Notes: generated from the sequence alone by a model not told the origin. Positions 42,384 through 51,063 are shown, numbered from the stretch's first letter. The stretch is DNA of 64,000 nucleotides from an uncultured Prevotellaceae bacterium (GCA_902768785.1 CACXMM010000017.1:1-64000), one strand, 5' to 3'. A program made the numbers and translations.

Positions 42384-43507
42384 CATTCGAAGTTCAACAT
42401 ACCGACAATGCCAGTGAGGCACGCAGCGGACTGATCACCACGGCTCACGGACAGATCAAGACACCAATCTTCATGCCCGTGGGAACGGCAGGATCAGTGA
42501 AAGGTGTGCACTTTCAGGAACTGCGCGAACAGGTAAAGGCACAGATTATCTTAGGAAACACCTACCACCTGTACCTGCGACCAGGACTCGACGTGCTACG
42601 GAGTGCGGGTGGACTTCATCAGTTCAATACATGGGACCGCCCCATCCTTACCGACAGCGGTGGTTTCCAGGTGTTCTCACTGACAGGAATCCGTAGGCTG
42701 AGCAGGGAGGGATGCGAGTTCCGTTCCCATATCGATGGCTCGAAGCATTTCTTCACACCGGAGAACGTGATGGACACGGAAAGGGTGATCGGTGCCGATA
42801 TCATGATGGCCTTGGACGAATGTCCCCCCGGACAGAGTGATTACCAATATGCGAAGAAGAGTCTGGAGCTGACACAGCACTGGCTCGACCGCTGCTTGAA
42901 GCGCTTCCAGGAAACGGAACCGCTCTATGGCTATCCGCAGAGTCTGTTCCCTATCGTACAAGGATGTACCTATAAAGACCTGAGGCAGGAAGCTGCAAAA
43001 CAGGTAGCTGACAAAGGAGCTGACGGTAATGCCATCGGCGGACTGGCTGTTGGTGAGCCCACCGAGGTGATGTACGAGATGATCGAGGTGGTGAACGAGA
43101 TCCTGCCGAAAGACAAGCCCCGTTACCTGATGGGAGTGGGAACGCCACAGAATATCCTCGAAGCCATCGAACGCGGAGTGGATATGTTCGACTGCGTGAT
43201 GCCTACCCGCAATGGACGGAATGCCATGCTCTTCACCTATCAGGGTACGATGAACATGCGCAACAAGAAATGGGAGAAGGACTTCTCCCCCATCGATCCT
43301 GATGGCTGTGACATCGACCGCATCCACTCCAAGGCTTATCTGCATCATCTGTTCAAAGCACAGGAGCTGCTGGCTATGCAGATTGCCAGTATTCATAACC
43401 TCGCGTTCTACCTCCGACTGGTGACCGATGCACGACAGCATATCGAGCAAGGTGATTTTACAACATGGAAACGAAGTGTCATCGATGACCTGGGAAGACG
43501 GGTATGA
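42380..43507 (+). CDS. tgt: Queuine tRNA-ribosyltransferase
   Basis: 375 residues. The active-site segments PVGTAGSVKGV, ILTDSGGFQVFSL (nucleophile region), GADIMMALDECPPG, GIQG-like IVQGCTYKDLRQEA, GLAVGEP and MPTRNGRNAMLF are all conserved. It swaps guanine 34 for preQ1 in GUN-anticodon tRNAs. The zinc site is unusual: where enterobacterial Tgt has CxCxxC followed by a His, this protein has SPIDPDGCDIDRIHSKAYLHHL with only one Cys. Bacteroidetes homologues seem to share this loss. It overlaps lon by 4 bp and is followed 27 bp later by the LptF/G permease gene. Confidence 0.94.
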   Translation: MTFEVQHTDNASEARSGLITTAHGQIKTPIFMPVGTAGSVKGVHFQELREQVKAQIILGNTYHLYLRPGLDVLRSAGGLHQFNTWDRPILTDSGGFQVFSLTGIRRLSREGCEFRSHIDGSKHFFTPENVMDTERVIGADIMMALDECPPGQSDYQYAKKSLELTQHWLDRCLKRFQETEPLYGYPQSLFPIVQGCTYKDLRQEAAKQVADKGADGNAIGGLAVGEPTEVMYEMIEVVNEILPKDKPRYLMGVGTPQNILEAIERGVDMFDCVMPTRNGRNAMLFTYQGTMNMRNKKWEKDFSPIDPDGCDIDRIHSKAYLHHLFKAQELLAMQIASIHNLAFYLRLVTDARQHIEQGDFTTWKRSVIDDLGRRV

Positions 43508-43534
43508 CCGCTGATTTCGAATAAATAAGGAAGC

Positions 43535-44785
43535 ATGGAATACGCAAAGATAAGAAAACGCCGCAGATGGCTGAAAGCCGGCAGGTGGATGCACAAGCAT
43601 CTCGCCTGGCTGTTAGCTGCCTGGCATTGGCTGAAACGTGCATGCAGGAAGATATCCGAAAAGATGGCTTGGATGAAGGTGCTGAATCCCTTCCGCCATA
43701 TCAAGATCCTCGACAGGTATATCATCCGGAAGTTCATCGGAACCTATTTCTTTGCCATCGCCCTGATCATCAGTATCTCTATTGTCTTTGACATCAATGA
43801 GAACCTGGCCAAGTTCACGCAATATCATGCACCGCTGAGGGCCATCGTTTTCGACTACTATGCGAACTTCGTACCCTATTTTGCCAACCTGTTCAGTCCG
43901 TTGTTCGTCTTCATCGCCGTGATCTTCTTTACCTCGAAGCTGGCGGGAAACTCAGAAATCATCTCAATGCTGGCAGCAGGTGTGAGCTTCAAACGACTAA
44001 TGCGTCCATATATGATCTCCGCTGCCCTGATCTCTATTATGACGTTCTATCTGGGCTCGTATGTTATCCCCAAAGGAACGGTGGTCAGACAGAACTTCGA
44101 GACTCTCTACAAAAACAAGAAAAAGAATACGTCGGCAGAGAATGTGCAGCTGCAAGTGGGAAAAGGCATCATCGCCTATATTCAACATTACGACAATACG
44201 GTCAAAAGAGGATACGGCTTCTGTTTGGATAAGTTCGAGAACAAGAAACTGGTGAGTCACATGACGGCCCAGGAGATTCAATACGACACCATCAGCGACT
44301 CGAAGTATCACTGGAAAGCCTCAACGTGGCGCATCCGTGAGTTGAGAGGACTGAAAGAAAAGATCACCAGCGGAGCACGTATCGATACACTGATCATGAT
44401 GGAACCTACCGACCTGGTGTTCTCCAAGGGACAACAGGAGACTTTTACCAGTCCACAGCTGAAGGAATATATCAACAAGCAGATCGACCGCGGATCAAGC
44501 AACGTGGTACAATACGAGGTAGAGTATCATAAACGCATCGCCTCGTCATTCGCCTCCTTTATCCTGACGACGATCGGTGTGTCGCTCTCATCCAGGAAAC
44601 GCAAAGGAGGAATGGGATTGTATTTAGGTATCGGTCTTGCCCTGAGCTTTGGCTATATCATGCTACAAACGGTATCGGCAACCTTCGCCATCAATGCGAA
44701 CACACCTCCCATGCTGGCAGCTTGGATACCCAACATCATATTCGCCTTCATTGCCTATTTCTGCTATCGGAAGGCACCCAATTAA
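43535..44785 (+). CDS. LptF/LptG-family permease of lipopolysaccharide export
   Basis: 416 residues, YjgP/YjgQ family. Three helices at the N-terminal side (YIIRKFIGTYFFAIALIISISIVFD; NLFSPLFVFIAVIFFTSK; GVSFKRLMRPYMISAALIS), a periplasmic beta-jellyroll (about 185-310) and three C-terminal helices (SFASFILTTIGVSLSS...). With LptB it extracts lipopolysaccharide from the inner membrane. The first 46 residues are highly basic and Trp-rich (KIRKRRRWLKAGRWMHKHL), unusual for the family; translation from Met47 (43673) would give a standard N terminus, so the true start is uncertain. Confidence 0.87.
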   Translation: MEYAKIRKRRRWLKAGRWMHKHLAWLLAAWHWLKRACRKISEKMAWMKVLNPFRHIKILDRYIIRKFIGTYFFAIALIISISIVFDINENLAKFTQYHAPLRAIVFDYYANFVPYFANLFSPLFVFIAVIFFTSKLAGNSEIISMLAAGVSFKRLMRPYMISAALISIMTFYLGSYVIPKGTVVRQNFETLYKNKKKNTSAENVQLQVGKGIIAYIQHYDNTVKRGYGFCLDKFENKKLVSHMTAQEIQYDTISDSKYHWKASTWRIRELRGLKEKITSGARIDTLIMMEPTDLVFSKGQQETFTSPQLKEYINKQIDRGSSNVVQYEVEYHKRIASSFASFILTTIGVSLSSRKRKGGMGLYLGIGLALSFGYIMLQTVSATFAINANTPPMLAAWIPNIIFAFIAYFCYRKAPN

Positions 44786-44812
44786 ACCATCGATGATTGA
44801 GAAAAAGAAGAA

Positions 44813-46138
44813 ATGGATTTTTACGATTTAGATTTAAATGATAACGCGCTGGATGCACTGGATGCCATGAACTTCACGACATGCACGCCAGTGCAGGAGA
44901 AGTGCATACCTGAGATATTGAAAGGAAAGGACCTTCTTGGTGTGGCACAGACAGGTACAGGCAAAACTGCCGCCTACCTGTTGCCGATCCTGAGTATGCT
45001 CGACGACGGGAGTATCTTTATAAATGGTGAAGAGAAGAGGTTCCCTGAGAATGCCATCAACTGTGTCATTATGAGTCCAACCCGTGAACTGGCACAACAA
45101 ATCGACCAGGCCATGCAGGGCTTCTCTTATTATATGCCATCCGTGAGCAGCGTGGCTGTTTATGGAGGAAACGACGGGAACCGTTACGATCAGGAGTTTA
45201 AGAGCATGAAAATGGGAGCTGATGTGGTCATTGCCACCCCAGGGCGACTGCGCAGTCATATCACCATGGGAAACGTTGATCTGAGTCAGGTATCTTTCTT
45301 CGTCCTCGACGAGGCTGACAGGATGCTCGACATGGGATTCAGCGAGGATATCCTGTCCATTGCGAAGCTACTGCCAGAGAATTGTCAAACCATCATGTTC
45401 TCTGCTACGATGCCCACAAAGATAGAACAGCTGGCCAAGACATTATTGAAGAATCCGGCCATTGTGAAACTCGCCGTCAGCAAACCGGCAGAGAAGATTC
45501 ACCAGATGGCGTATGTTTGTCATGAGACACAAAAGCTCAAAATCCTCCACCATCTCTTTAAGAACAACGAACTGAAGCGAGTGATTATCTTCTCAAGTAG
45601 TAAGCTGAAAGTGAAGGACATTAACCGTGCCCTCATCGCCATGCATGTGAGCAGTGGAGAGATGCACTCAGATCTGTCACAAGCGGAACGTGACGAGGTG
45701 ATGTATCGCTTCAAAAGCGGACAGATCGATGTGCTGGTAGCTACCGACATCGTAGCACGTGGCATCGACATCGATGACATTGCCACGGTTATCAACTACG
45801 ATGTTCCTCACGACTGCGAGGACTATGTCCACCGCATCGGACGTACGGCTCGTGCGGAGCGCGATGGTAATGCCATCACCCTGGTACGTGGATGGGAAAT
45901 CCGCGACTTTATCGAGATCGAAAAGTTCCTCGGTAAGACCGTCGAGAAAATTCCACTCCCCAATGGGATGGAAGGTCCTGAATACAAACCGATGCACAAG
46001 AAATCACCACGTGCTGTTTTCCATCGTCATGGAAAAGAGCGCAGTAGCAAAAGTAAGGTTGAAAAGAAAGGCAAGGGAGAGAGAAAAGGCGGCAACCAGA
46101 ACCGGAGCAAGAACTGGAAGAAGAACGGTGAAAAATAA
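44813..46138 (+). CDS. DEAD-box RNA helicase
   Basis: 441 residues. Motifs in order: Q motif (FTTCTPVQEKCIP), I AQTGTGKTAAY, Ia SPTRELAQQ, Ib TPGRLRSH, II VLDEADRML, III FSATMP, IV VIIFSSS, V TDIVARGIDIDDI and VI HRIGRTARAERDG. The last 60 residues are rich in Lys, Arg, Gly and Ser, an RNA-binding tail as in RhlE-type helicases. It probably remodels ribosomal or mRNA structures. It follows the LptF/G gene by 27 bp and ends at the strong terminator 46141-46169. Confidence 0.95.
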   Translation: MDFYDLDLNDNALDALDAMNFTTCTPVQEKCIPEILKGKDLLGVAQTGTGKTAAYLLPILSMLDDGSIFINGEEKRFPENAINCVIMSPTRELAQQIDQAMQGFSYYMPSVSSVAVYGGNDGNRYDQEFKSMKMGADVVIATPGRLRSHITMGNVDLSQVSFFVLDEADRMLDMGFSEDILSIAKLLPENCQTIMFSATMPTKIEQLAKTLLKNPAIVKLAVSKPAEKIHQMAYVCHETQKLKILHHLFKNNELKRVIIFSSSKLKVKDINRALIAMHVSSGEMHSDLSQAERDEVMYRFKSGQIDVLVATDIVARGIDIDDIATVINYDVPHDCEDYVHRIGRTARAERDGNAITLVRGWEIRDFIEIEKFLGKTVEKIPLPNGMEGPEYKPMHKKSPRAVFHRHGKERSSKSKVEKKGKGERKGGNQNRSKNWKKNGEK

Positions 46139-46140
46139 AA

Positions 46141-46169
46141 AAGGAGTTTGTCATCTCGACAAACTCCTT
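46141..46169. terminator. Strong bidirectional terminator after the DEAD helicase
   Basis: AAGGAGTTTGTC (46141-46152), loop ATCTC, GACAAACTCCTT (46158-46169): a perfect 12-bp stem with A-rich left and T-rich right flanks. It ends the helicase transcript and, on the other strand, would end the putative small RNA starting near 46239. Confidence 0.9.
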
Positions 46170-46239
46170 TCGCATACTTACTAAAACTAAATTAACCACT
46201 AAAAAAAACTAATCCTTAATTAATTGTCTCTTGTTTGTG
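46141..46239 (-). ncRNA. Putative small RNA, about 100 nt, between the DEAD helicase and the phosphopantetheinyl transferase
   Basis: A -7 box TATCTTTG (46250-46243, minus strand) has no gene downstream. Transcription from about 46239 would run through an AT-rich segment to the 12-bp hairpin at 46169-46141, which is followed by T-rich sequence. The phosphopantetheinyl transferase gene upstream (ending 46336) is a different unit. The -33 box is poor, so this remains a candidate. Confidence 0.4.
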
Positions 46240-46242
46240 ATG

Positions 46243-46250
46243 CAAAGATA
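46243..46250 (-). promoter_or_regulatory. Orphan -7 box pointing away from any gene
   Basis: TATCTTTG on the minus strand, 86 bp past the phosphopantetheinyl transferase stop. It is the basis of the small RNA candidate above. Confidence 0.45.
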
Positions 46251-46335
46251 CAATGAAAAATTCAATGTACCATCATTATTAGCTTTTTTTTTTAAGCCAG
46301 AACTATAAAAAACATTAAATTTTCCAATTTCCTTA

Positions 46336-46938
46336 CTAATCTGAACAAATAATCGCCCAAGTAAACACAAAAAAGGGAGTGATTAAATAAGACACATCTA
46401 TCAAAATACCATCTCGTAGGTTCTCCACCGACACTTGTCCGTGCTCCTCCATCTCAAAGGGAAGCAAGCGCATCTCTTCATATCCAAGATTCTCTTCGGA
46501 GAATAGTTTATAAAGCGTTTCCTTGACACACCAGTGTAACAGCTGACCTTGTATGGTATCAGCATGCTCGTCAGAACGCATGAATTTATGACTGATGCGT
46601 GAGACGCGGTTGCTAACATATTCTATATCGATTCCTACCCGATGACGGGGAGAAACCATCACAGCACAGTAGCCCTTGGTATGACTGATGCTGATATGCC
46701 AGCCGTTGGAGAGGACAGGCTTTCCACTCTCATGATGATCAATCGTCAATGCGTCATCACCCATCATCTTATGGAGCAAAGCCCTGACACAGACATATTC
46801 CCGCTGTCGCCCCTCGGATTTATAGCGCAGACAAGCCTCCCGGTACAAATCCGGCTGAAACGAAGGATGCTCACTCATCTCCCATAATCCCAGCCATACA
46901 TCATCACCTATACGATCGACTCTAAGTAATGGCATCAC
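46336..46938 (-). CDS. 4'-phosphopantetheinyl transferase (Sfp type)
   Basis: 200 residues. The family motifs WHISISHTKGYCAVMVS (about 85-101), RVGIDIEYVSNRV (metal-binding Asp/Glu, about 104-116) and LHWCVKETLYKLF (about 146-158) are clear. It transfers phosphopantetheine from CoA to a carrier protein such as ACP. It overlaps gldE by 4 bp and is the last gene of the ssb-gldE run. Confidence 0.87.
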   Translation of the reverse strand: MMPLLRVDRIGDDVWLGLWEMSEHPSFQPDLYREACLRYKSEGRQREYVCVRALLHKMMGDDALTIDHHESGKPVLSNGWHISISHTKGYCAVMVSPRHRVGIDIEYVSNRVSRISHKFMRSDEHADTIQGQLLHWCVKETLYKLFSEENLGYEEMRLLPFEMEEHGQVSVENLRDGILIDVSYLITPFFVFTWAIICSD

Positions 46939-48275
46939 TTATCGGTATTTGCATGGGGGGCGTTTTGTTCCCTGACAACCACTTTCACCCGTGAGATACG
47001 ACGTTCCTCCAGTTCAAGGATCTCAAAGAGATAGTTGCGGAATTCCAGTTTCTCATGGATCTCCGGGAAATCACCTTTAATCTCCAGCAACAAACCAGCA
47101 AGGGTATCAGCATCTCCTTCTATCTCAGCAAACTCATCATCATCCACCTCAAGGATCCGGCAGAAGTCACTCAGCAATGTCTTTCCTTCAAATACATAGG
47201 TATTCTTGTTCAGGCGGGTGAAAGTTTTCTCTTCCTCGTCATACTCATCGTTGATCTCTCCAACAATCTCTTCTAGAATATCCTCCAAGGTCACGATACC
47301 ACTGGTACCGCCAAACTCATCCACAACGATGGCGATATGAACTTTGTTCTCCTGGAACTCCCGGAGCAGATCATCAATCTTCTTGGTTTCAGGAACGAAA
47401 TAAGGGGGACGGATCAGACTCTGCCAACGGAACGTGGCGGGCTTGCCAAGATGCGGGAGTAAGTCTTTGATGTACAGCACGCCCCGGATATTATCGGAAT
47501 TATTCTGATAGATGGGAATACGGCTGTAGTTGTTCTCCACAATACACTTCAACACATCCCTAAACGAAGTCTTGATATCTAGATCAACAACATCCTGCCT
47601 ACTGGTCATCACCTCCTTCACCGTTTCATCACCAAAACGGATAATGCCTTGCAACATACGCTGGTCGTCTTTGATCTCTTCCTTATCAGTCAGTTCCAGC
47701 GCCTGTTCCAGATCATCCACGCTCAGCACATGATTCTCTTTTTGGATCACCTTCTCTGCCAAGATTCCACTACGGAGAAGTATGCTTTCCAAAGGCCAGA
47801 ACAGTTTTTTAAGGAACAAGATGCCACTGGAAACACGACGACAGAACTTCAACGGGTTCTGACGAGCAAAGATCTTCGGCATAATCTCTCCAAAGAGCAG
47901 GAGAAGGAAAGTGAGCAGAACGGTGATGCACAAGAACTCCATCCATACCTGCTTAAAAACCATTATCTGTGCAAAGAAATAATTGCACAGCATAATGATG
48001 GTGACATTCACAAAGTTATTGGCAATCAGGATCGTTGCAAGCGTCCGTTCTGAATCTTCCCTGAGAGCCTGCACATTCTTGTCGGAAGGACGTTTATCAG
48101 GGTCAAGTTCTGCTACATCGGTAGGAGACAAACTGAAGATAGCTATTTCCGATCCACTGGCAAAGCCAGATACAATAAGCAAGAAAGCAGCCAAGATGGC
48201 TGCTATGATAGCACCCGTCGTCAACGGTAAGAATTCGACGGAATCGGAAAGCGCTGTAAGAAAAGATAAATCCAT
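46935..48275 (-). CDS. gldE: GldE-like CNNM/CBS-domain membrane protein
   Basis: 446 residues. An N-terminal DUF21/CNNM transmembrane domain (about 20-195; GFASGSEIAIFSL with conserved SGSE and NNFVNV) is followed by two CBS motifs (about 220-345; EVMTSRQDVVDLD, IAIVVDEFGGTSGIVTLEDILEEIVGEI) and a CorC_HlyC domain (about 360-440). The order and the ssb neighbour match GldE of gliding bacteria, where it is linked to gliding and type IX secretion. CorC-type Mg2+ efflux is an alternative role. It starts 3 bp after ssb and overlaps the transferase gene by 4 bp. Confidence 0.87.
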   Translation of the reverse strand: MDLSFLTALSDSVEFLPLTTGAIIAAILAAFLLIVSGFASGSEIAIFSLSPTDVAELDPDKRPSDKNVQALREDSERTLATILIANNFVNVTIIMLCNYFFAQIMVFKQVWMEFLCITVLLTFLLLLFGEIMPKIFARQNPLKFCRRVSSGILFLKKLFWPLESILLRSGILAEKVIQKENHVLSVDDLEQALELTDKEEIKDDQRMLQGIIRFGDETVKEVMTSRQDVVDLDIKTSFRDVLKCIVENNYSRIPIYQNNSDNIRGVLYIKDLLPHLGKPATFRWQSLIRPPYFVPETKKIDDLLREFQENKVHIAIVVDEFGGTSGIVTLEDILEEIVGEINDEYDEEEKTFTRLNKNTYVFEGKTLLSDFCRILEVDDDEFAEIEGDADTLAGLLLEIKGDFPEIHEKLEFRNYLFEILELEERRISRVKVVVREQNAPHANTDK

Positions 48276-48278
48276 ACG

Positions 48279-48689
48279 TTAAAAAGGCAATCTGTCATTT
48301 GTCTCATCAGCCTGCACAGGTACATCCGACACCATACCCGACTGATCGACGTGACTGCTTTGCTTGGGAGTGAGCATCTCCATGTTCTCGGCAATGATCT
48401 CAGTAACATACTGTCTGATACCTTTCTGGTCATCATAGCTGCGATACCGGATCCTTCCCTCCACATATAGTTTATCTCCCTTATGTACGTATTTCTCGAC
48501 AACCTTTGCCAAGCCACGATAGAAAACGACATTATGCCAATCTGTTCTGTCGGGCACCTGTGTACCATTTTGCAAGGTATAGCCTTTCTCGGTCGTTGCC
48601 AATCGAAGTTGAGCAACAGCCTGATCTTGCTCGTAATACCTCACGTCGGGATCCTTACCGACATTTCCTATAAGCATAACCTTATTCAT
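48279..48689 (-). CDS. ssb: Single-stranded DNA-binding protein
   Basis: 136 residues. The OB fold (1-110) has MNKVMLIGNVGKDPDVRYYE, ATTEKGYT, TDWHNVVFYRGLAKVVEKYVHKGD and YVEGRIRYRSYDDQKGIRQYVTEIIAENMEML. The C-terminal tip is NDRLPF instead of the very acidic DDDIPF of E. coli, keeping the final Pro-Phe that contacts partner proteins. It is probably the chromosomal SSB. It leads gldE by 3 bp and follows the 181-residue protein by 30 bp. Confidence 0.93.
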   Translation of the reverse strand: MNKVMLIGNVGKDPDVRYYEQDQAVAQLRLATTEKGYTLQNGTQVPDRTDWHNVVFYRGLAKVVEKYVHKGDKLYVEGRIRYRSYDDQKGIRQYVTEIIAENMEMLTPKQSSHVDQSGMVSDVPVQADETNDRLPF

Positions 48690-48719
48690 TGTTTTGGGGA
48701 ATTAAATAGTTCTTGATTA

Positions 48720-49265
48720 TTATTTCCACATGCCTAAATACTTGAACTTAAAGTTCTTTCCTTTGGCTGAAGGGAACTGACTACGGTTGTCAACACGTTC
48801 ACGCAGGTGTTCCACTATACGGTTATAGGCATCCTGTCCGCTGAGAGCTTTTACATTGGCCACAAACTGGGTATCACGATATTCATGTTTCCCAGTAGCA
48901 GGGATAAGTACTACTCTCTTGAAAAGAAGGGACGCCTCGTACCATCCTTCGCGTTTCTCACTCAAACGGGCTACCGTTGGAGGAACGACTTCACGATGGT
49001 CCCCTTCATTGGCAGGAACGCGCAATGCCTTTTTCTGCTTGAAGTCCATCATGGTTGCGGCCTCAGTCTTGATGATGATAAAATACACCCGAGGACGCAC
49101 CTTATATCTTTTGGGATAGAAAACTTCACTCCCGACATAGTCACGCACATCTGCTTCCAGTTCAGGAGTCATACCAATCTCTGGAATAGACTTCAAGAAA
49201 TTAACAGCATCATCGACATTAGAAACTAATGTCTCGTTATCAAAATATCTTAAATATAAATTCAT
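48720..49265 (-). CDS. Conserved protein of unknown function, 181 residues
   Basis: Soluble, basic, without signal peptide. Recognisable only by composition: an N-terminal stretch MNLYLRYFDNETLVSNVDDAVNFLKSIPEIG, a basic middle (FYPKRYKVRPRVYFIIIKTEAATM) and a C-terminal FPSAKGKNFKFKYLGMWK. I know no domain name for it. It lies between the tRNA cluster and ssb on the same strand, which might indicate read-through from the tRNA promoter. Confidence 0.7.
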   Translation of the reverse strand: MNLYLRYFDNETLVSNVDDAVNFLKSIPEIGMTPELEADVRDYVGSEVFYPKRYKVRPRVYFIIIKTEAATMMDFKQKKALRVPANEGDHREVVPPTVARLSEKREGWYEASLLFKRVVLIPATGKHEYRDTQFVANVKALSGQDAYNRIVEHLRERVDNRSQFPSAKGKNFKFKYLGMWK

Positions 49266-49328
49266 TTAGGTTTGTTTTTCGATGATCCTACATGTGTTTC
49301 CAATCAAGGGAAAACCTAACAATAAAAG

Positions 49329-49401
49329 AGCGGAAAACGGGACTCGGACCCGCGACCCCAACCTTGGCAAGGTTGTGCTCTACCAACTGAGCTATTTCCG
49401 C
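49329..49401 (-). tRNA. tRNA-Gly (anticodon GCC), copy 2 of the cluster
   Basis: Minus strand: acceptor GCGGAAA pairs with TTTCCGC-type end GTTTTCCGC, D arm GCTCAGTTGGTAGAGC, anticodon stem ACCTT/AAGGT around TGCCA (anticodon GCC), T arm GGGTCCGAGTCCC. It is identical to the copy at 49654-49726. Confidence 0.94.
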
Positions 49402-49407
49402 GTATCT

Positions 49408-49494
49408 TGGTGAAGAGGAGGAGACTCGAACTCCCACGTCGCACTTGACACTACCCCCTCAAAGTAGCGCGTCTACCAATTCCGCCACCTCTCC
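49408..49494 (-). tRNA. tRNA-Leu (anticodon GAG)
   Basis: Minus strand begins GGAGAGGTGGCGGAATTGG and ends with CCTCTTC, A and an encoded CCA. The anticodon loop TTGAGGG gives GAG. A long variable arm (TGTCAAGTGCGACG) marks it as a class II tRNA. It is the only tRNA here with CCA in the DNA. Confidence 0.94.
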
Positions 49495-49520
49495 AACAAA
49501 AATCATTCTGAATGACGTAG

Positions 49521-49602
49521 TGCCCAGAACAGGACTCGAACCTGCACACCTTGCGGCACACGCACCTGAAACGTGCGCGTCTACCAATTCCGCCACCTGG
49601 GC
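49521..49602 (-). tRNA. tRNA-Leu (anticodon CAG)
   Basis: Minus strand GCCCAGGTGGCGGAATTGG to TCTGGGC plus A; acceptor pairs with one G-U. Anticodon loop TTCAGGT gives CAG. The variable arm (TGCCGCAAGGTGTGC) is long. A 13-bp inverted repeat (49504-49516 and 49638-49650) lies on both sides of it. Confidence 0.93.
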
Positions 49603-49653
49603 ATGTACCCGGACAAATCAATGACTTATCCTTCGTTGTCATTCAGAATGTTG

Positions 49654-49726
49654 AGCGGAAAACGGGACTCGGACCCGCGACCCCAACCTTGGCAAGGTTG
49701 TGCTCTACCAACTGAGCTATTTCCGC
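49654..49726 (-). tRNA. tRNA-Gly (anticodon GCC), copy 1 of the cluster
   Basis: Same sequence as 49329-49401 over the full 73 nt. It is first in the transcript, about 110 nt after the promoter at 49838-49868. Perfect identity suggests recent duplication or gene conversion. Confidence 0.94.
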
Positions 49727-49837
49727 TTATTATTCAGACGATCGGCCTTTTCAGAAACACTCGGCAAAACCGTAAGTTTTTGCACATGTTTGAATAAAAA
49801 AACCGCATCTAAAGCATATCTCTCTCGATTGCGGATG

Positions 49838-49868
49838 CAAAGGTAATGCTTTTTTCTGAATCGCCAAA
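49838..49868 (-). promoter_or_regulatory. Promoter of the four-tRNA cluster
   Basis: On the minus strand TTTG (49868-49865), 19 bp, TACCTTTG (49845-49838). The region just downstream (49803-49834) can fold with CCGCA/TGCGG ends followed by seven T, a possible weak terminator for nspC or leader attenuator of the cluster. Confidence 0.75.
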
Positions 49869-49887
49869 AACTTTTTCGGTTTTTTTT

Positions 49888-51045
49888 TCAATCCATGCGA
49901 TTTTTGTAGTCTTCATAACCGAATATCCGCAACATCTCCAGTTCACCGTTGCTTCGCAGCAAGGCTAACGACGGATGGGAGATGCCATTGAACATTGTCG
50001 TCTTCACAGTTGTGTAATGGAGCATATCCTCAAAGATGATGCGCTCCCCTATCGTCAGCTCATGATCAAAGGCCCAGTACCCTAAGAAGTCACCGCTCAG
50101 ACAACTATTTCCTCCCAGACGATAGACATGGGCATATGGGGAGGGACGGTCCGATTCCTCAATGGCCTCTGCTCCTCTCACCGCTGGCATGTAAGGCATC
50201 TCCAGACAATCTGGCATGTGACATGTAAAACTCACGTTGAGGATAGCCGTACGGATACCTTTGTCCTCCACCACGTCAACCACCTCTGACACCAACGGAC
50301 CCGTCTGCCAGCCAAAGGCACTACCGGGTTCCATAATCACTTTCATGTGGGGGTATCGAGACTTGAAGTCTTTTAATATATTAATAAGGTGTATGACGTC
50401 ATAGTCCTTACGAGTCATCAAATGCCCTCCTCCGAAGTTAATCCACTTCAGTTGGGGGAACCATCGTGAAAACTTCTCCTCGATATGCACAAGTGTACGT
50501 TCAAACACATCGTCGCCACTCTCACAATGACAGTGGCAATGGAATCCCTCTATATCTTCAGGTAACAGGTCGGGCAAACGATCAGCACTCACCCCAAAAC
50601 GGGTTCCTGGAGCACAAGGGTTGTACAACAACGTTTCTACCTCAGAATATTCAGGATTGATCCGCAGGCCGAGGGAGATACCCTGAGCCCGTTGATGGAA
50701 ACGCTCATACTGACTGAGAGAATTGAAAGTGAGATGACTGGAGCAGCGCACAATCTCATCAAATTCCCCATCGGTATAAGCGGGAGAGTAAGTGTGCGCC
50801 TTACTTTCGAATTCCTCTGCTGCCAAACGGGCCTCAAACAACGAACTGGCTGTGGTAGCATGGATATACTCTCGGAAGATAGGGAACGTTTTCCACAAGG
50901 CAAAGGCCTTGAAGGCAAGAATTATCTCTATGTCAGCTTCTGCGGCAACCCGAGCAATCAGTTTCAGGTTATCACGCAGCAGGTCTTCTTCCAGAATGTA
51001 AACGGGGGTCATCACCCCTTCGAACGTTTGTCTATTCACTTTCAT
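49888..51045 (-). CDS. nspC: Carboxynorspermidine decarboxylase
   Basis: 385 residues, fold III PLP decarboxylase (alanine-racemase-like barrel) family. The N-terminal PVYILEEDLLRDNL and the PLP lysine in IILAFKAFALWK (about 42-54), then SLGLRINPEYSEVE, GFHCHCHCESGDD and the C-terminal DFLGYWAF / IIFEDMLHYTTVKTTMFNG agree with NspC. It makes norspermidine or spermidine from the carboxylated precursor in the alternative polyamine route of gut bacteria. A longer in-frame start at 51150 is rejected because it crosses the -7 box at 51064-51071 and a terminator. Confidence 0.9.
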   Translation of the reverse strand: MKVNRQTFEGVMTPVYILEEDLLRDNLKLIARVAAEADIEIILAFKAFALWKTFPIFREYIHATTASSLFEARLAAEEFESKAHTYSPAYTDGEFDEIVRCSSHLTFNSLSQYERFHQRAQGISLGLRINPEYSEVETLLYNPCAPGTRFGVSADRLPDLLPEDIEGFHCHCHCESGDDVFERTLVHIEEKFSRWFPQLKWINFGGGHLMTRKDYDVIHLINILKDFKSRYPHMKVIMEPGSAFGWQTGPLVSEVVDVVEDKGIRTAILNVSFTCHMPDCLEMPYMPAVRGAEAIEESDRPSPYAHVYRLGGNSCLSGDFLGYWAFDHELTIGERIIFEDMLHYTTVKTTMFNGISHPSLALLRSNGELEMLRIFGYEDYKNRMD

Positions 51046-51063
51046 CTTGAAACATTTGGTTTG

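Noticed and set aside
43535..43672. Separate small gene for the basic N-terminal segment of the LptF/G permease
   Set aside because: It is in frame and continuous with the permease; alternative start usage is the simpler explanation.
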